DNA from: Chlamydiia bacterium
GTDB taxonomy: Bacteria; Chlamydiota; Chlamydiia; Chlamydiales; Simkaniaceae
Direction: 5' to 3'
Length of the DNA stretch: 64,000 nt
Assembly: GCA_022601645.1 (NCBI GenBank)
Contig: JAJACH010000001.1
Span: 806,001 to 870,000 of the forward strand
The translations under genes and the position numbers were made by a program. Shown in pieces: positions 8,124 to 17,079 of the stretch. The number at the start of each line of letters is the position of its first letter. Position 1 is the stretch's first letter. The notes under the pieces are model-generated. The model was not told where the DNA came from, made no database searches, and was given only the letters and a program-made list of their open reading frames with translations.

Positions 8124-9053
8124 CTATTCCCCCCAAATATTATCATTCCCCTTCAATTTTACAGCAGACCCAAAGCTCGTTTTACTAGTGTGAGGCTCTG
8201 ACTTTTGTATCCGCTTGCTAGAACCTTGATGTGAGAAGGTATTAAACGGAGGACTCGGAAACTGACCAACTGCCCCCTTTTCCTCTGAACCGGATGAATC
8301 CGACATACTCGTTGAAGAGTAATCATCTTGCAGCCTCGCTTCTTCCTCAGCAACGGCATTCAACACTTTTGAAAAGTCATCTTCTTTTCCTTTGGCTTGA
8401 GCGCTGCCGCCACCGCCACCGCCACCACCGTGACTGACTACGCCTACCTCATTTTGCTCTTCTATCTTTTTTCTAACCAAATCCAAGTAGTCAGTTCCAT
8501 TCAGAACCTCATCCTTGTCTGCTCCTGTTTCTACAGAAGGATTGTCTAAAGAATAACTTGGTGCACCAACTTTGTCCTCACTACCATTTTCTTGTGGAAT
8601 GGCAGCTGCCTGAAGTTGTTTTTGAGCCGGTACTTGATTGTGAGACACTACGATTTTTTGTACTTGTTCTCGGTTTACTTTATTAGCGTTTTTACTATGA
8701 AATGCAAATGATGGAACAGCTAAGCCCATTCCTGCAACACCTGTATAATAGAGAAGGTGTGTAAGATTTTTAGATCCACCTGAGAGGTTAACCGCTCCTG
8801 CTGCGATTAAACCAGAGAGTCCAATCACAAGTGTTGCAAACAGAGCAATCTTTGTGACCGTCGCCCATTGCTTTGTTGTGATTGCTGAAATTCTGTTTGC
8901 TAGAGCTACTACTGGAATTACAGCGGTTTGTGCTGCAACACTAATTCCATGCCCAGCTGCTTTTACGATTTTTTTTGTTTGATCAGCTGCTGCGTTTCCA
9001 ATCACTGCAAATGCTTGACCAACTGAAATATTTTGCACATTGATATCTACCAT
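8124..9053 (-). CDS. Glycine-tract protein with paired membrane segments (Inc-like candidate)
   Basis: Start chosen at the ATG at 9053, behind an AAAAAGGGGTGG leader, rather than the in-frame GTG at 9059; 309 residues. Two hydrophobic segments (about residues 68-90 and 97-118) separated by a short polar turn give a bilobed profile. They are followed by a long Ser/Glu/Lys-rich tail with eight consecutive glycines near residue 210 and acidic serine clusters (DDYSSTSMSDSSGSEE). A bilobed hydrophobic domain is the usual hallmark of chlamydial inclusion-membrane (Inc) proteins, so this is a candidate secreted membrane protein (inference). Its promoter/leader is almost identical to that of the gene at 9369-9764. 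Confidence 0.7.
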   Translation of the reverse strand: MVDINVQNISVGQAFAVIGNAAADQTKKIVKAAGHGISVAAQTAVIPVVALANRISAITTKQWATVTKIALFATLVIGLSGLIAAGAVNLSGGSKNLTHLLYYTGVAGMGLAVPSFAFHSKNANKVNREQVQKIVVSHNQVPAQKQLQAAAIPQENGSEDKVGAPSYSLDNPSVETGADKDEVLNGTDYLDLVRKKIEEQNEVGVVSHGGGGGGGGSAQAKGKEDDFSKVLNAVAEEEARLQDDYSSTSMSDSSGSEEKGAVGQFPSPPFNTFSHQGSSKRIQKSEPHTSKTSFGSAVKLKGNDNIWGE

Positions 9054-9096
9054 AACCACCCCTTTTTGCTTGTTATAATTAAAAGTATAGCAAACT
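9054..9096 (-). promoter_or_regulatory. Promoter and leader shared with the next glycine-tract gene, copy 1
   Basis: On the minus strand a TATACT -10 box (9089-9084) is followed by TTTTAATTATAACAAG, then CAAAAAGGGGTGGTT and the ATG. Nearly the same bases precede the gene starting at 9764, with a few substitutions, one base missing before ATTA and three bases added just before ATG. A start of transcription near 9077 is expected. The GGGGTGG run is the likely, somewhat unusual, ribosome site. Confidence 0.6.
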
Positions 9097-9316
9097 AAAT
9101 CTTTAATTTAAATATAATTAAATATTTAATTAAGAAGCGACGTATGAGATTGGTTTTGTGTGGTTTATGGCTTTTTACCTCGTTGAAAGACCCGATACTA
9201 TTCCCTCCAAGGAGGTGAAGTTCAGGGACAACCTTACATAGGTTCGTAAAGACCGCCCTATTAGACGACGAATTTTTTGTAATTTTAGTGGGAAAGAAAG
9301 ACCTTAGAGTATTTAA
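9097..9316. other. Gene-poor spacer between the two glycine-tract genes
   Basis: No convincing coding frame on either strand. It starts AT-rich (behind the copy-1 promoter) and contains a short perfect hairpin CCTCCAAGGAGG (9204-9215) and the region around AGGTTCGTAAAGACCGCCC, whose origin I cannot name. A short frame on the plus strand runs over the repeat and antisense to the next gene and is not credible. Confidence 0.5.
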
Positions 9317-9362
9317 GGTCAGGCATTCAGTTTTCTATGTTAGAAACAGCGAATGCCTGACC
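9317..9362. repeat. Palindromic GGTCAGGC element, copy 2
   Basis: Perfect 12-bp arms GGTCAGGCATTC (9317-9328) and GAATGCCTGACC (9351-9362), with a nested TTTCTA/TAGAAA stem inside the loop. The outer arms match copy 1 at 8057-8096 while the inner parts differ. It begins 6 bp after the stop codon of the glycine-tract gene at 9369-9764, so it could stabilise or end that transcript. Confidence 0.72.
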
Positions 9363-9368
9363 CTAAGA

Positions 9369-9764
9369 TTAGACGCCAGAATGATCGATATATGGTTTAG
9401 GTATATCTATTACGACTTGAGTTTGATTGAAGTTAATTTCTGGTGTTGGATGAGGTGTACGATTATCATTAACTGTTTGTGGAGCACGTTTGACAGTGGG
9501 CTTACCCTGTGCTGTTTGTATCCCTTGATATTTAGAGCTTTTTCGTGTGCTAACGGATGCGCTCTTAGGTGCGCTCTTCGCAATACCTAGATTTTTTCTT
9601 CTTAGCGCGATGAAGTCTTTTAAAGATCCACCACCACCGCCACCTGAAATGACGCTTGCAGCTGTCTTTGTTTTAGATTCTGTAATAGAACCTGTCTTTT
9701 CCTCTCCCATTTTTGGCGAGTAACAACCTTTAATTGCACCTGTATCAATAACGCTAAATGACAT
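9369..9764 (-). CDS. Small glycine-tract protein of unknown function
   Basis: A 131-residue protein starting at the ATG at 9764 (GTG at 9773 is in frame but sits inside the ribosome-site region). A short N-terminal part is followed by six glycines (about residues 41-46) and a basic, Ser/Thr/Lys/Pro-rich tail (RRKNLGIAKSAPKSASVSTRKSS). There is no membrane segment or known domain. It shares its promoter/leader, glycine run and downstream palindrome type with the gene at 8124-9053, but the rest is not obviously homologous. Low complexity and basic charge would suit a secreted effector or nucleic-acid binder; neither can be shown. Confidence 0.6.
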   Translation of the reverse strand: MSFSVIDTGAIKGCYSPKMGEEKTGSITESKTKTAASVISGGGGGGSLKDFIALRRKNLGIAKSAPKSASVSTRKSSKYQGIQTAQGKPTVKRAPQTVNDNRTPHPTPEINFNQTQVVIDIPKPYIDHSGV

Positions 9765-9808
9765 AATAACCACCCCTTTTGTTTGTTGTAATTAAAGTAT
9801 AACAAACT
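9765..9808 (-). promoter_or_regulatory. Promoter and leader shared with the other glycine-tract gene, copy 2
   Basis: Minus-strand TATACT (9801-9796), then TTTAATTACAACAAACAAAA, GGGGTGG and TTATT before the ATG at 9764. It aligns along about 43 bases with the leader at 9054-9096, far more than two unrelated promoters would. The match points to duplication of an expression cassette or to a common regulator. Confidence 0.6.
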
Positions 9809-9847
9809 AGTTTATTTAAAGTCTATATAGCTAATATTTTAATGTTG

Positions 9848-10861
9848 TTATATTTTTTTATTGACGACTGGGCCGATTTGACGGAGCTGTTTCATCAGCT
9901 GGCGAAAAGTTTCGGGGCTGATGGTTTGGTCTTTATCTGAGACGGCTTTTTCTGGCTCGGGGTGCATTTCGACCATGATGCCGTCGGCGCCGCAGGCGAT
10001 GGAGGCGAGTGCCATGGGGGTGACCATCGAGCGGATGCCGGTTCCGTGGGCGGGGTCGGCGATCACGGGGAGGTGGGTGAGTTCGTGAAGGAGCGGGATC
10101 GCGGTCAGGTCGAAGGTATTGCGGGTGGCGGTTTCGAAGGTGCGGATGCCTCGTTCGCAGAGCATGACGGGGTTGCCTTGGTCGAGGATGTATTCGGCGG
10201 ACATGAGGAGGTCTTTATAGGTAGCCGACATGCCTCGCTTGAGGAAGATGGCGTTTTTAACGCGGCCTAGGCTTTTTAGGAGTGAGAAGTTTTGCATATT
10301 GCGTGCACCGATTTGGAGGATGTCGCAGTGTTCGGCGACGAGTTCGACTTGGTCGGCGTCCATCACTTCTGTGATGGTGACGAGGTTGTATTTCTCGGCG
10401 GCCTCTCGCATCATGATGAGCCCTTTTTCACCAAGGCCTTGGAAGGCATAGGGTGACGTGCGGGGTTTAAAGGCGCCGCCGCGGAGGATTTTTACATCTT
10501 CTGAGGCGATGATTTCAGCGGCTTCGAAGATTTGTTCGCGCGATTCGATAGAGCAGGGACCGGCCATCATCGGGCAGTGGTCACCTCCGATTTTTACGCC
10601 GCGGATATCGATAACGGTGGGAGTTGTTTTTGCAAGTTTAGAAGCGAGTTTATAGGGATGTTCAAAGTCTTCAACACGCTCGATAAAAGGGAGTTTTTCA
10701 AAGGCCTGTTTATCAACGGTTTTGTCTTCGCCTTTCACGATGGCGATGGTGTATTTACCGTCGGTGCCAGAAAGGTGTCCGGTCAGTCCCATCCAGGAGA
10801 GTTTTTGCATCAGGTTTTCGGCGTCGATAAGTTTAGCTTGGGAGTTTAGGATAAGGAGCAT
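9848..10861 (-). CDS. aroF: DAHP synthase (type I-beta), 3-deoxy-7-phosphoheptulonate synthase
   Basis: Condenses phosphoenolpyruvate and erythrose 4-phosphate, the first step of the shikimate pathway. The 337 residues show an N-terminal ferredoxin-like regulatory extension (about 1-70, as in Thermotoga-type enzymes) and then the barrel: [63 protein letters not shown] and [19 protein letters not shown]. The metal ligands expected of the family (Cys in GPCS, His in DPAHGTG, Glu in VEMHP, Asp in the SDKDQ region) are all visible. It is the last gene of the trp operon and starts one base from the trpA stop. Placing the shikimate entry enzyme under TrpR control is unusual but logical. Length is normal for the class. 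Confidence 0.95.
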   Translation of the reverse strand: MLLILNSQAKLIDAENLMQKLSWMGLTGHLSGTDGKYTIAIVKGEDKTVDKQAFEKLPFIERVEDFEHPYKLASKLAKTTPTVIDIRGVKIGGDHCPMMAGPCSIESREQIFEAAEIIASEDVKILRGGAFKPRTSPYAFQGLGEKGLIMMREAAEKYNLVTITEVMDADQVELVAEHCDILQIGARNMQNFSLLKSLGRVKNAIFLKRGMSATYKDLLMSAEYILDQGNPVMLCERGIRTFETATRNTFDLTAIPLLHELTHLPVIADPAHGTGIRSMVTPMALASIACGADGIMVEMHPEPEKAVSDKDQTISPETFRQLMKQLRQIGPVVNKKI

Positions 10862-11566
10862 TTATTTTCCTGGGTTGACGGATTGGGCGAGCTCTTTGAG
10901 CTCATCGGGGGTTTTGCCATCTAGGATGGCTTTGACAAAGAGGGAGCCGATGACAAAGGCGTCGGCGCACTTTAAGACTTTTGAGGCCATTTCACGATTA
11001 CTGATGCCAAACCCCACGGCGACCGGTAGGTCGGTATGGGACTTGATGAGTTTAACACGCGGTTCGAGGTCCTCTGGCAGATCGTTTTTCATGCCGGTGG
11101 TGCCTTTACGGCAAGCGTAGTAGATAAATCCGCTTGAGTGTTTGGCGATCTCTTCGATCCGCTTTTCAGGGGTAGATGCTGAGACGATTTGGATGACTTT
11201 GAGATCATGTGCTTTGATGCTTTCGATGTGTTCTAAGGGCAGGTCGACGATGAGTATTCCGGTCACGCCTGCTTGTTTTGCTTCAAGGAGGTATTTTTCT
11301 CCTGCGTTGAGGATGGGATTGAAATAGGTGAAGAGGATGATGTCGATATCGGTTGTTTTTCGCAGTTCGCGTACAATCTCTAGGACCTTTTTTGGGGTCA
11401 TGCCGTTTTCTAAAGCGCGGGTTGTCGCTTCTTGAATGACAGGTCCGTCTGCAACAGGGTCCGAAAAGGGAATCCCGAGCTCTAAGACGTCGACTCCCCC
11501 AGCGATGAGGGCTTTAGCCATTTCTACGGTGTTTGTATCGGCTGTTAGGAATCCAACGTATTTCAT
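10862..11566 (-). CDS. trpA: Tryptophan synthase alpha subunit
   Basis: Splits indole-3-glycerol phosphate to indole and glyceraldehyde 3-phosphate. The catalytic Glu in [11 protein letters not shown] and Asp in DPVADGP are present, as are [17 protein letters not shown], and the phosphate-binding GFGISN and [11 protein letters not shown]. At 234 residues it is about 20-30 shorter than most TrpA: it starts directly at the first strand ([10 protein letters not shown]), lacking the leading helix. The ATG overlaps the trpB stop by 4 bp (ATGA), as is usual for the coupled alpha/beta subunits. Confidence 0.94.
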   Translation of the reverse strand: MKYVGFLTADTNTVEMAKALIAGGVDVLELGIPFSDPVADGPVIQEATTRALENGMTPKKVLEIVRELRKTTDIDIILFTYFNPILNAGEKYLLEAKQAGVTGILIVDLPLEHIESIKAHDLKVIQIVSASTPEKRIEEIAKHSSGFIYYACRKGTTGMKNDLPEDLEPRVKLIKSHTDLPVAVGFGISNREMASKVLKCADAFVIGSLFVKAILDGKTPDELKELAQSVNPGK

Positions 11567-12648
11567 AGGTCTTTGTCTCCTCGGCCTGATAGGTTAATCA
11601 CAACGGTTGTGTCTTTTGGAAGTGAGGGGGCGATCTTGATCATGTGCGCGAGTGCATGAGACGACTCTAAGGCGGGTATGATCCCTTCTGTGCGAGAGAG
11701 CAATTTAAATGCATCGAGCGCTTCTTCATCATTGGCTGTTTCATACTGCACGCGGCCTGCAACGAAGAGTTTCGAGTGTTCAGGGCCGATACCTGGGTAG
11801 TCAAGGCCAGCTGAAATGGAATGCGTTTCACTCACCTGTCCATTCTCATCTTGAAGTAGGTATGAGTAGGTGCCGTGTAAAACGCCAGGACGTCCGTATT
11901 TAATCCGTGCTGCGCCTTCAGCCTCAACACCAATCAAAGTGACATCTTCGTTGATAAAGGGGGTGAAAATGCCAATCGCATTGGAGCCGCCTCCTACACA
12001 GGCGATGATCATATCAGGTGTCATGAGGTCTTTTAGTTCAAACCCGATGACTGATTGGAACACTTTGACCATTTCTGGGTAAGGGTGAGGACCGAGTGCT
12101 GAGCCGAGGCAGTAGTGGGTGTTTTCGTAAGTGGCTGACCAGTCGCGCATCGCTTCATTGACCGCTTCTTTGAGCGTTCTCTCGCCCTTGTCAACCGGAA
12201 TGACCGTTGCACCAAGTAGTTCCATTTTCTTCACATTCGGCGCTTGGCGTGCCATGTCTTTTGAGCCCATGTAAACGACACATTCGAGGTCAAAAAAAGC
12301 GCAAGCAGTGGCGGTTGCGAGACCATGTTGCCCCGCTCCTGTTTCAGCGACAATCCGCGTTTTGCCCATTTTTTTAGCAAGTAAGCATTGCCCAATGGTG
12401 TTGTTAATCTTGTGAGCGCCCGTATGTGTCAAGTCTTCACGCTTTAAGTAGATCTTTGGTCCATCAATCGCTTTTGCAAAGCGCATGGCCGGGGTCAGAG
12501 CTGTTGGGCGTCCCACATACGCTCTTAAGAGCAGTTGAAAGTCTTTGTGAAACGCTTCATCGCACTTGATCGAGTTCCACATGTCGCGAAGCTCTTTTAA
12601 GGGCTGGACTAAGATTTCGGGCACAAAGGCCCCGCCAAACTCTAACAT
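11563..12648 (-). CDS. trpB: Tryptophan synthase beta subunit
   Basis: PLP enzyme joining indole and serine. The PLP lysine is in [10 protein letters not shown]; the AETGAGQHG loop, the phosphate-binding [16 protein letters not shown], the [11 protein letters not shown] loop, [15 protein letters not shown] and the C-terminal NLSGRGDKD are all present. The 361 residues start slightly later than most family members (about 390). It overlaps trpCF by 7 bp upstream and trpA by 4 bp downstream. It is the classic TrpB1 type, which works in complex with TrpA. Confidence 0.96.
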   Translation of the reverse strand: MLEFGGAFVPEILVQPLKELRDMWNSIKCDEAFHKDFQLLLRAYVGRPTALTPAMRFAKAIDGPKIYLKREDLTHTGAHKINNTIGQCLLAKKMGKTRIVAETGAGQHGLATATACAFFDLECVVYMGSKDMARQAPNVKKMELLGATVIPVDKGERTLKEAVNEAMRDWSATYENTHYCLGSALGPHPYPEMVKVFQSVIGFELKDLMTPDMIIACVGGGSNAIGIFTPFINEDVTLIGVEAEGAARIKYGRPGVLHGTYSYLLQDENGQVSETHSISAGLDYPGIGPEHSKLFVAGRVQYETANDEEALDAFKLLSRTEGIIPALESSHALAHMIKIAPSLPKDTTVVINLSGRGDKDL

Positions 12649-13892
12649 TGCTTAAGTAACTCCTCGATCAGGTGTTTATCTTTTCCATTTGGTCCTTCAA
12701 CGCCGCTTGAGACGTCGATCACATCGGGGTTAAGTTTTTGTTTTGCCTCTGAAATATTTTCGCTGTTGATGCCACCAGCAATGAAGTACGGAAAATCGGG
12801 CTTTGGACTAAAAGCATCCCAGTCAAACGTCTTTCCTGAACCTGGTGTGCTGTTGTCATAAAGAAGGTAGTCGCGGTGAGGATCAAGCCCGTGCGGTCCA
12901 AAACGCACCTCAAAGATCCTTGTTACATCCTCTGGCAAATGGATGTGCTCGCTGCAAGCTTTCTCCCCATGGAGCTGCGCAAAAGTGATCCCGGTTTCGT
13001 CTAAGATTGCTTTCATTTGATCAGCGTCTTGATCGACGAAGACCGCAACAGGAATGGCCCCGCCTTCCCGAGCACTCTCTGCAACCTTTTTCGCCATCGC
13101 TACGTCAATATTGCGCTTTGAGTTTTTGTCGAAAACAAGGCCTATGTAATCTGCACCGTGACTTGCTGCAAAGTGTGCGGTATCGGGATCTTTAACGCCG
13201 CAAATTTTCACACGCCGTTTCATCAGCTGAATCAGTCTCTCTGGGTCTTTTGCTTTGACAAGCGTCTCGCCGATTAAAAGCGCATCAAAGCCCCGATCAA
13301 AGAGCTCTCTAGCCTGCTCTATCGTCTGGATTCCTGATTCAGCGACTTTTAAAACGCCTCGTGGAATCTTTGGCAGAAGTCGTTTACACGTTTCAAAGTC
13401 GACGTGGAAAGTTTTTAAGTTGCGATTGTTAATGCCAATGATCTTCGCACCTGCATCAATCGCTATTTGTAGTTCAATTTCGTCGTGCACTTCAACAAGC
13501 GCATCGATGCCAAGGCTATCCGTGATCTTTAAAAAACGCTCCAGATCATGCCTGAGTAGCGCCACGATCAAAAGGACACAGGAGGCTTTCACTTCCATGA
13601 GCTGGTGTGGATCCACAATGAAATCTTTTCGAAGGACTGGCTGCAGCACGCCTTCACGCACCTTAGATAAGTCCTCAACACTACCGCCAAAATAGGCTTG
13701 ATCGGTTAAAACAGAAATGGCTGCAGCACCCGAATACTTACGAGCTTGTTCTAACGCATCAAAATCAGCAATGCTTCCAGCTGAGGGCGACTTGCGTTTC
13801 ACCTCAGCGATGATCCCTTTACGCCTGATTTGCTTTGCAAAAGAAGGTAGTAGGTCTTTTTTGGTTTCGGCTATCTCGTTTAAAATATCCAC
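12642..13892 (-). CDS. trpCF: Fused indole-3-glycerol-phosphate synthase / phosphoribosylanthranilate isomerase
   Basis: A bifunctional protein of 416 residues. The IGP synthase half (about 1-225) shows [50 protein letters not shown] and KVAESGI. The isomerase half (about 227-416) shows [59 protein letters not shown] and [14 protein letters not shown]. The fusion order C-F is the same as in enterobacteria. The synthase half lacks much of the usual N-terminal extension. Its start lies inside the end of trpD (13-bp overlap). Confidence 0.95.
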   Translation of the reverse strand: MDILNEIAETKKDLLPSFAKQIRRKGIIAEVKRKSPSAGSIADFDALEQARKYSGAAAISVLTDQAYFGGSVEDLSKVREGVLQPVLRKDFIVDPHQLMEVKASCVLLIVALLRHDLERFLKITDSLGIDALVEVHDEIELQIAIDAGAKIIGINNRNLKTFHVDFETCKRLLPKIPRGVLKVAESGIQTIEQARELFDRGFDALLIGETLVKAKDPERLIQLMKRRVKICGVKDPDTAHFAASHGADYIGLVFDKNSKRNIDVAMAKKVAESAREGGAIPVAVFVDQDADQMKAILDETGITFAQLHGEKACSEHIHLPEDVTRIFEVRFGPHGLDPHRDYLLYDNSTPGSGKTFDWDAFSPKPDFPYFIAGGINSENISEAKQKLNPDVIDVSSGVEGPNGKDKHLIEELLKQC

Positions 13893-14818
13893 GCTGATCC
13901 ATCCTTTGCCGCTTTTTTAGCTAAAGCGATCCCCTCTTCTATCGAAGCGGCTTTGCCATAGACATAGACAGCGACACCTGCATTTAAAACGAGTGTATCG
14001 AAAATCGCACCTTCTTTACCAGTCAAAGCTTCCTTCAAAAGCTTGATGTTAAGCGATGCATCCCCACCCTTTAACTCTTCAATTGTGCCCTTTTTAAATC
14101 CATACTCACTTGGGTCAATCCGGTAGCGTTTTTTTTCCGTTTTCGTCACCTCAATCACATCACACGGGCCTAAAGTCGATAATTCATCCAGTCCATTCCC
14201 GTGGAAAACAAGCGAGCGTTTAGTCCCAAATTTTTGCAAAACAGATGCCATGTTCTCAAGCAAATCATTTGTCGCAACGCCCATTAAAGTGTAGGTTGGC
14301 TTTGTGGGATTGACAAGTGGTCCAATTAAGTTAAACACTGTGCGAATGCCGAGTTTTTTGCGCACAGGCGCTATTTCTTTCATCGCTGGATGAAATTTTG
14401 GGGCAAATAAAAAGGTGAAATCGCCTCTTGTCGGCGTATCAAAATCGTAATCTAAAGCTTCGAGAAGGTCTGCAGAGCCGCATTTAGACGACGACGCACG
14501 ATTCCCGTGTTTGGCCACTTTCACCCCACAGCTGGCTGCAAGTAACGCGGAAGCGGTCGAGATGTTAACTGTATTGGCTCCATCGCCTCCTGTCCCCACA
14601 ATATCAAGCGTCTCACCTTTCACCTCAAAGGGAATCATCAGCTCGCGCATCGCTTTTGCAAATCCATAAAGCTCCTCAGCGCTCTCGCCCTTTTTATGAA
14701 GAAGTGCCAAAAAGGCGCCAGATCGCACAGGCTCCTCGCCCTTGCACATGGCGTAGACAGCCTCCTCACATTCTTTTTCCGTTAAATCCACGCCGCGCAT
14801 TAACTTTTTAAGATCCAT
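13880..14818 (-). CDS. trpD: Anthranilate phosphoribosyltransferase
   Basis: Transfers phosphoribose from PRPP to anthranilate. Start placed at the ATG at 14818 (312 residues) because GGAGGTGTGTC directly precedes it; the frame is open further upstream but lacks such a site. Motifs: DIVGTGGDGANTVNIST (PRPP/pyrophosphate loop), VAKHGNRASSSKCGSADLLEAL, IGPLVNPTKPTYTLMGV and the LVFHGNGLDELSTLGP block. It overlaps trpG by 11 bp. It is a separate protein, not fused to trpG as in E. coli. Confidence 0.95.
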   Translation of the reverse strand: MDLKKLMRGVDLTEKECEEAVYAMCKGEEPVRSGAFLALLHKKGESAEELYGFAKAMRELMIPFEVKGETLDIVGTGGDGANTVNISTASALLAASCGVKVAKHGNRASSSKCGSADLLEALDYDFDTPTRGDFTFLFAPKFHPAMKEIAPVRKKLGIRTVFNLIGPLVNPTKPTYTLMGVATNDLLENMASVLQKFGTKRSLVFHGNGLDELSTLGPCDVIEVTKTEKKRYRIDPSEYGFKKGTIEELKGGDASLNIKLLKEALTGKEGAIFDTLVLNAGVAVYVYGKAASIEEGIALAKKAAKDGSAWIF

Positions 14819-15377
14819 GACACACCTCCAAGAAAGCGTCGACAAGCTTTTGTCCTTCACCTGTTAGTACTGACTCAGGGTGGAATTGCACCCCAAAACA
14901 TGGGTGCTCTACGTGTTTCATGCCCATGATCACCCCTTCTTCATTCTCAGCTTGAACAATGAATTCTTTTGGCAATGACGCGCGTTCAACAACAAGTGAA
15001 TGGTAGCGCGCTGCATGGAAGGGAAGCGACATTTTGGCAAAGAGATTCGATCTGTTGTGAAACACATGGCCCATTTTACCATGGACTACATACCCTGCAT
15101 GCACAACCTGCCCACCAAACGCTGCTGCCATCGCCTGATGGCCCAAACAAACTCCAAAAATCGGCACTTTGTCGATCATCTCAACAATCAAAGGAATGCA
15201 AATCCCAGCCTCTAGTGGTGTCCCAGGCCCTGGTGAAATGATAATCCCGCTCGGGTTTAGCTTTTTCACCTCATCAACGGTTAACTCATCATTACGTACG
15301 ACTGTAAAAGGGGTTTCTCCAAGCATTTGGGTTAAGTTGTATGTAAAACTATCGTAGTTATCGATGACTAAAATCAT
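14808..15377 (-). CDS. trpG: Anthranilate synthase glutamine amidotransferase subunit
   Basis: Class I glutamine amidotransferase of 189 residues that supplies ammonia to TrpE. The catalytic triad is visible: Cys77 in FGVCLGHQ, and the His/Glu pair in the C-terminal QFHPESVLT. The front NYDSFTYNL and IISPGPGTP are typical of TrpG/PabA. A PabA role for folate is possible in parallel, but its place between trpE (4-bp overlap) and trpD (11-bp overlap) argues for tryptophan synthesis. Confidence 0.95.
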   Translation of the reverse strand: MILVIDNYDSFTYNLTQMLGETPFTVVRNDELTVDEVKKLNPSGIIISPGPGTPLEAGICIPLIVEMIDKVPIFGVCLGHQAMAAAFGGQVVHAGYVVHGKMGHVFHNRSNLFAKMSLPFHAARYHSLVVERASLPKEFIVQAENEEGVIMGMKHVEHPCFGVQFHPESVLTGEGQKLVDAFLEVCHGS

Positions 15378-16810
15378 ATATCACCCTCTTTCGTAATCGC
15401 GTCAATAATGGTTTGCGCTTTTGCACGTGTTTCTTTCGCCTCTTCAAGTGGATCGGAGTCGTAGACTACGCCTGCGCCGGCGCGGATCTTAGCCACTCCA
15501 TCTTTTAAGAGCGCCATTCGTATGCCAATACAAGATTCCAAGTTACCGGCATGATCAATCATCACAATCGCGCCTCCATACGGGCCTCTACGAGAAGTCT
15601 CAAGCTCGTCAATAATCTCCATCGCACGAATCTTAGGAGCGCCGCTCAATGTGCCGGCGGGGAATGCGGCTTTTAAAACATCGATTGCATCCACATCATC
15701 CTTTTTCATTCCTTTGACAAAACTTGCGATGTGCATCACGTGGGAGAACTTCAGCACTTGCTTTAATCGCTCAACTCTCACCGTGCCTTGCTTTGCAACG
15801 CGGCCAATATCGTTCCGGCCTAAATCCACAAGCATCATGTGCTCAGCGACTTCCTTTTCATCATTTAGTAAATCCTGCTCGCGCTCTAAATCGACAATTC
15901 CCTCACCCCGCTTTCTTGTCCCAGCGAGCGGAATGGTCTCGAGTTCATCGCCCCGTACACTCACAAGCTTTTCAGGTGATGCTGCAACGATCGCCACCTC
16001 AGGCATCTCGAAAAATACCATGTAGGGAGCCGGTGAAGTGTAGCAAAGAGATCTGTAAACGTGGAAAGGTGATGAGTGATAGGGCACCTCGAAGGTTCTT
16101 GAAGGGACAAACTGGAAAATATCGCCGTTGACGATGTATTCTTGCCCTTTCTTCACAACCTCAACATACTCCTCATCCGACATATCAACAGAGACTGGAT
16201 GTTCACCGCGAGGTGCTGGGGCTTGCTCTGCGCCCTTAGAAATCGCCTTCTTAATTACATCAATGGCTTCCATGCCAGCTTTATACTCTTCGTGGATCGA
16301 GACAATCACGACAAGGCCCTTCTCATAGTCAAATAAAATACCCTGATCGAAAAAGCGGAAGAACATATCGGGAAGCTCTCGATCATTTAAATGGCGATCG
16401 GGAATGTCCTCAATGTAGCGGACAGCATCATACGCCATGTACCCCACACAGCCTCCAACAAACCCAGGGAAGTGTTTGTCAGAGGCTGAGTTAAATTCTT
16501 TTAAAAGCTCTTTAAGACACTCAAACGGGTCGGTGTTTTTCGTCTCAGTTTTTTCGCCGCGCTTGATTGTGACATTGAGACCACTTGCTCTTAATTCAGC
16601 TTTCGGTTCAAATCCAATAAACGAAAGACGCCCCACATCTTCTTGCTTTTCGGCCGATTCTAATAACATGATCTCCTCACCCACACTCTTTAATGCCGCC
16701 GCAGCTTGAAGCGGCGTGATTAAATCCGAGGGGAACTCTTGATACATGAGCACACGTGGGTGCTTGTTCTTTAACGCTTCGAACGTTTCTTTTTCGGTCC
16801 TGTTAAACAT
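15374..16810 (-). CDS. trpE: Anthranilate synthase component I
   Basis: Makes anthranilate from chorismate using ammonia from TrpG. The 478 residues have the N-terminal domain with LLESAE (the tryptophan-feedback site of the family) and the chorismate-binding domain with FQFVPSRTFEVPY, PYMVFFEMPEVAIVAASPEKLV, ETIPLAGTRKRGE, LVDLGRNDIGRVA, FPAGTLSGAPKIRAMEIIDELE and IRAGAGVVYDSDPLEE. The LLES element suggests end-product inhibition besides repression. The start overlaps the end of trpR by 40 bp, so trpE is probably translated by coupling; no strong ribosome site is visible before the ATG. Confidence 0.95.
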   Translation of the reverse strand: MFNRTEKETFEALKNKHPRVLMYQEFPSDLITPLQAAAALKSVGEEIMLLESAEKQEDVGRLSFIGFEPKAELRASGLNVTIKRGEKTETKNTDPFECLKELLKEFNSASDKHFPGFVGGCVGYMAYDAVRYIEDIPDRHLNDRELPDMFFRFFDQGILFDYEKGLVVIVSIHEEYKAGMEAIDVIKKAISKGAEQAPAPRGEHPVSVDMSDEEYVEVVKKGQEYIVNGDIFQFVPSRTFEVPYHSSPFHVYRSLCYTSPAPYMVFFEMPEVAIVAASPEKLVSVRGDELETIPLAGTRKRGEGIVDLEREQDLLNDEKEVAEHMMLVDLGRNDIGRVAKQGTVRVERLKQVLKFSHVMHIASFVKGMKKDDVDAIDVLKAAFPAGTLSGAPKIRAMEIIDELETSRRGPYGGAIVMIDHAGNLESCIGIRMALLKDGVAKIRAGAGVVYDSDPLEEAKETRAKAQTIIDAITKEGDI

Positions 16811-17073
16811 GTGCGAATCTTTTCCTTCGTTTTTTCATCGACAATCTTTAATGCGTTGGAGCCTCGAGTGATCGTCGCAATGCTCACACCGAGGCGCTCA
16901 GCCATCTCCCTTTGAGACTCCTCGCCCTTTAAAAGGGCCTGGAGAATCAAAATACGTCCTCCTATCGCCTCAAACTCTTCCGGGGTCAAAATGACCTTAA
17001 AAACACCTGTTAATTCATGAGCTGAATTGATGTTTTTTATCAGGGAGAGGAACTCTTTCCAACCTTCATTCAT
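16771..17073 (-). CDS. trpR: Trp operon repressor TrpR
   Basis: A 100-residue all-helical repressor. The helix-turn-helix reads SQREMAERLGVSIATITRGSNALK, close to the E. coli TrpR recognition helix (IATITRGSN). The front FKVILTPEEFEAIGGRILILQALLKGE matches the dimer core. It binds DNA with tryptophan as corepressor. As first gene of the operon, with a likely operator 7-20 bp upstream of its start, it is autoregulated and controls trpE-aroF in cis. The basic tail KKKRSKR is an addition at the end. Confidence 0.94.
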   Translation of the reverse strand: MNEGWKEFLSLIKNINSAHELTGVFKVILTPEEFEAIGGRILILQALLKGEESQREMAERLGVSIATITRGSNALKIVDEKTKEKIRTCLTGPKKKRSKR

Positions 17074-17079
17074 ACTGTA

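Noticed and set aside
9288-9590. 100-codon plus-strand frame over the second palindrome
   Set aside because: It runs antisense to the small glycine-tract gene, has no ribosome site and a composition typical of shadow frames.
9962-10849. Several plus-strand frames over the DAHP synthase gene
   Set aside because: They are antisense shadows of a strongly conserved gene with all catalytic motifs on the minus strand.
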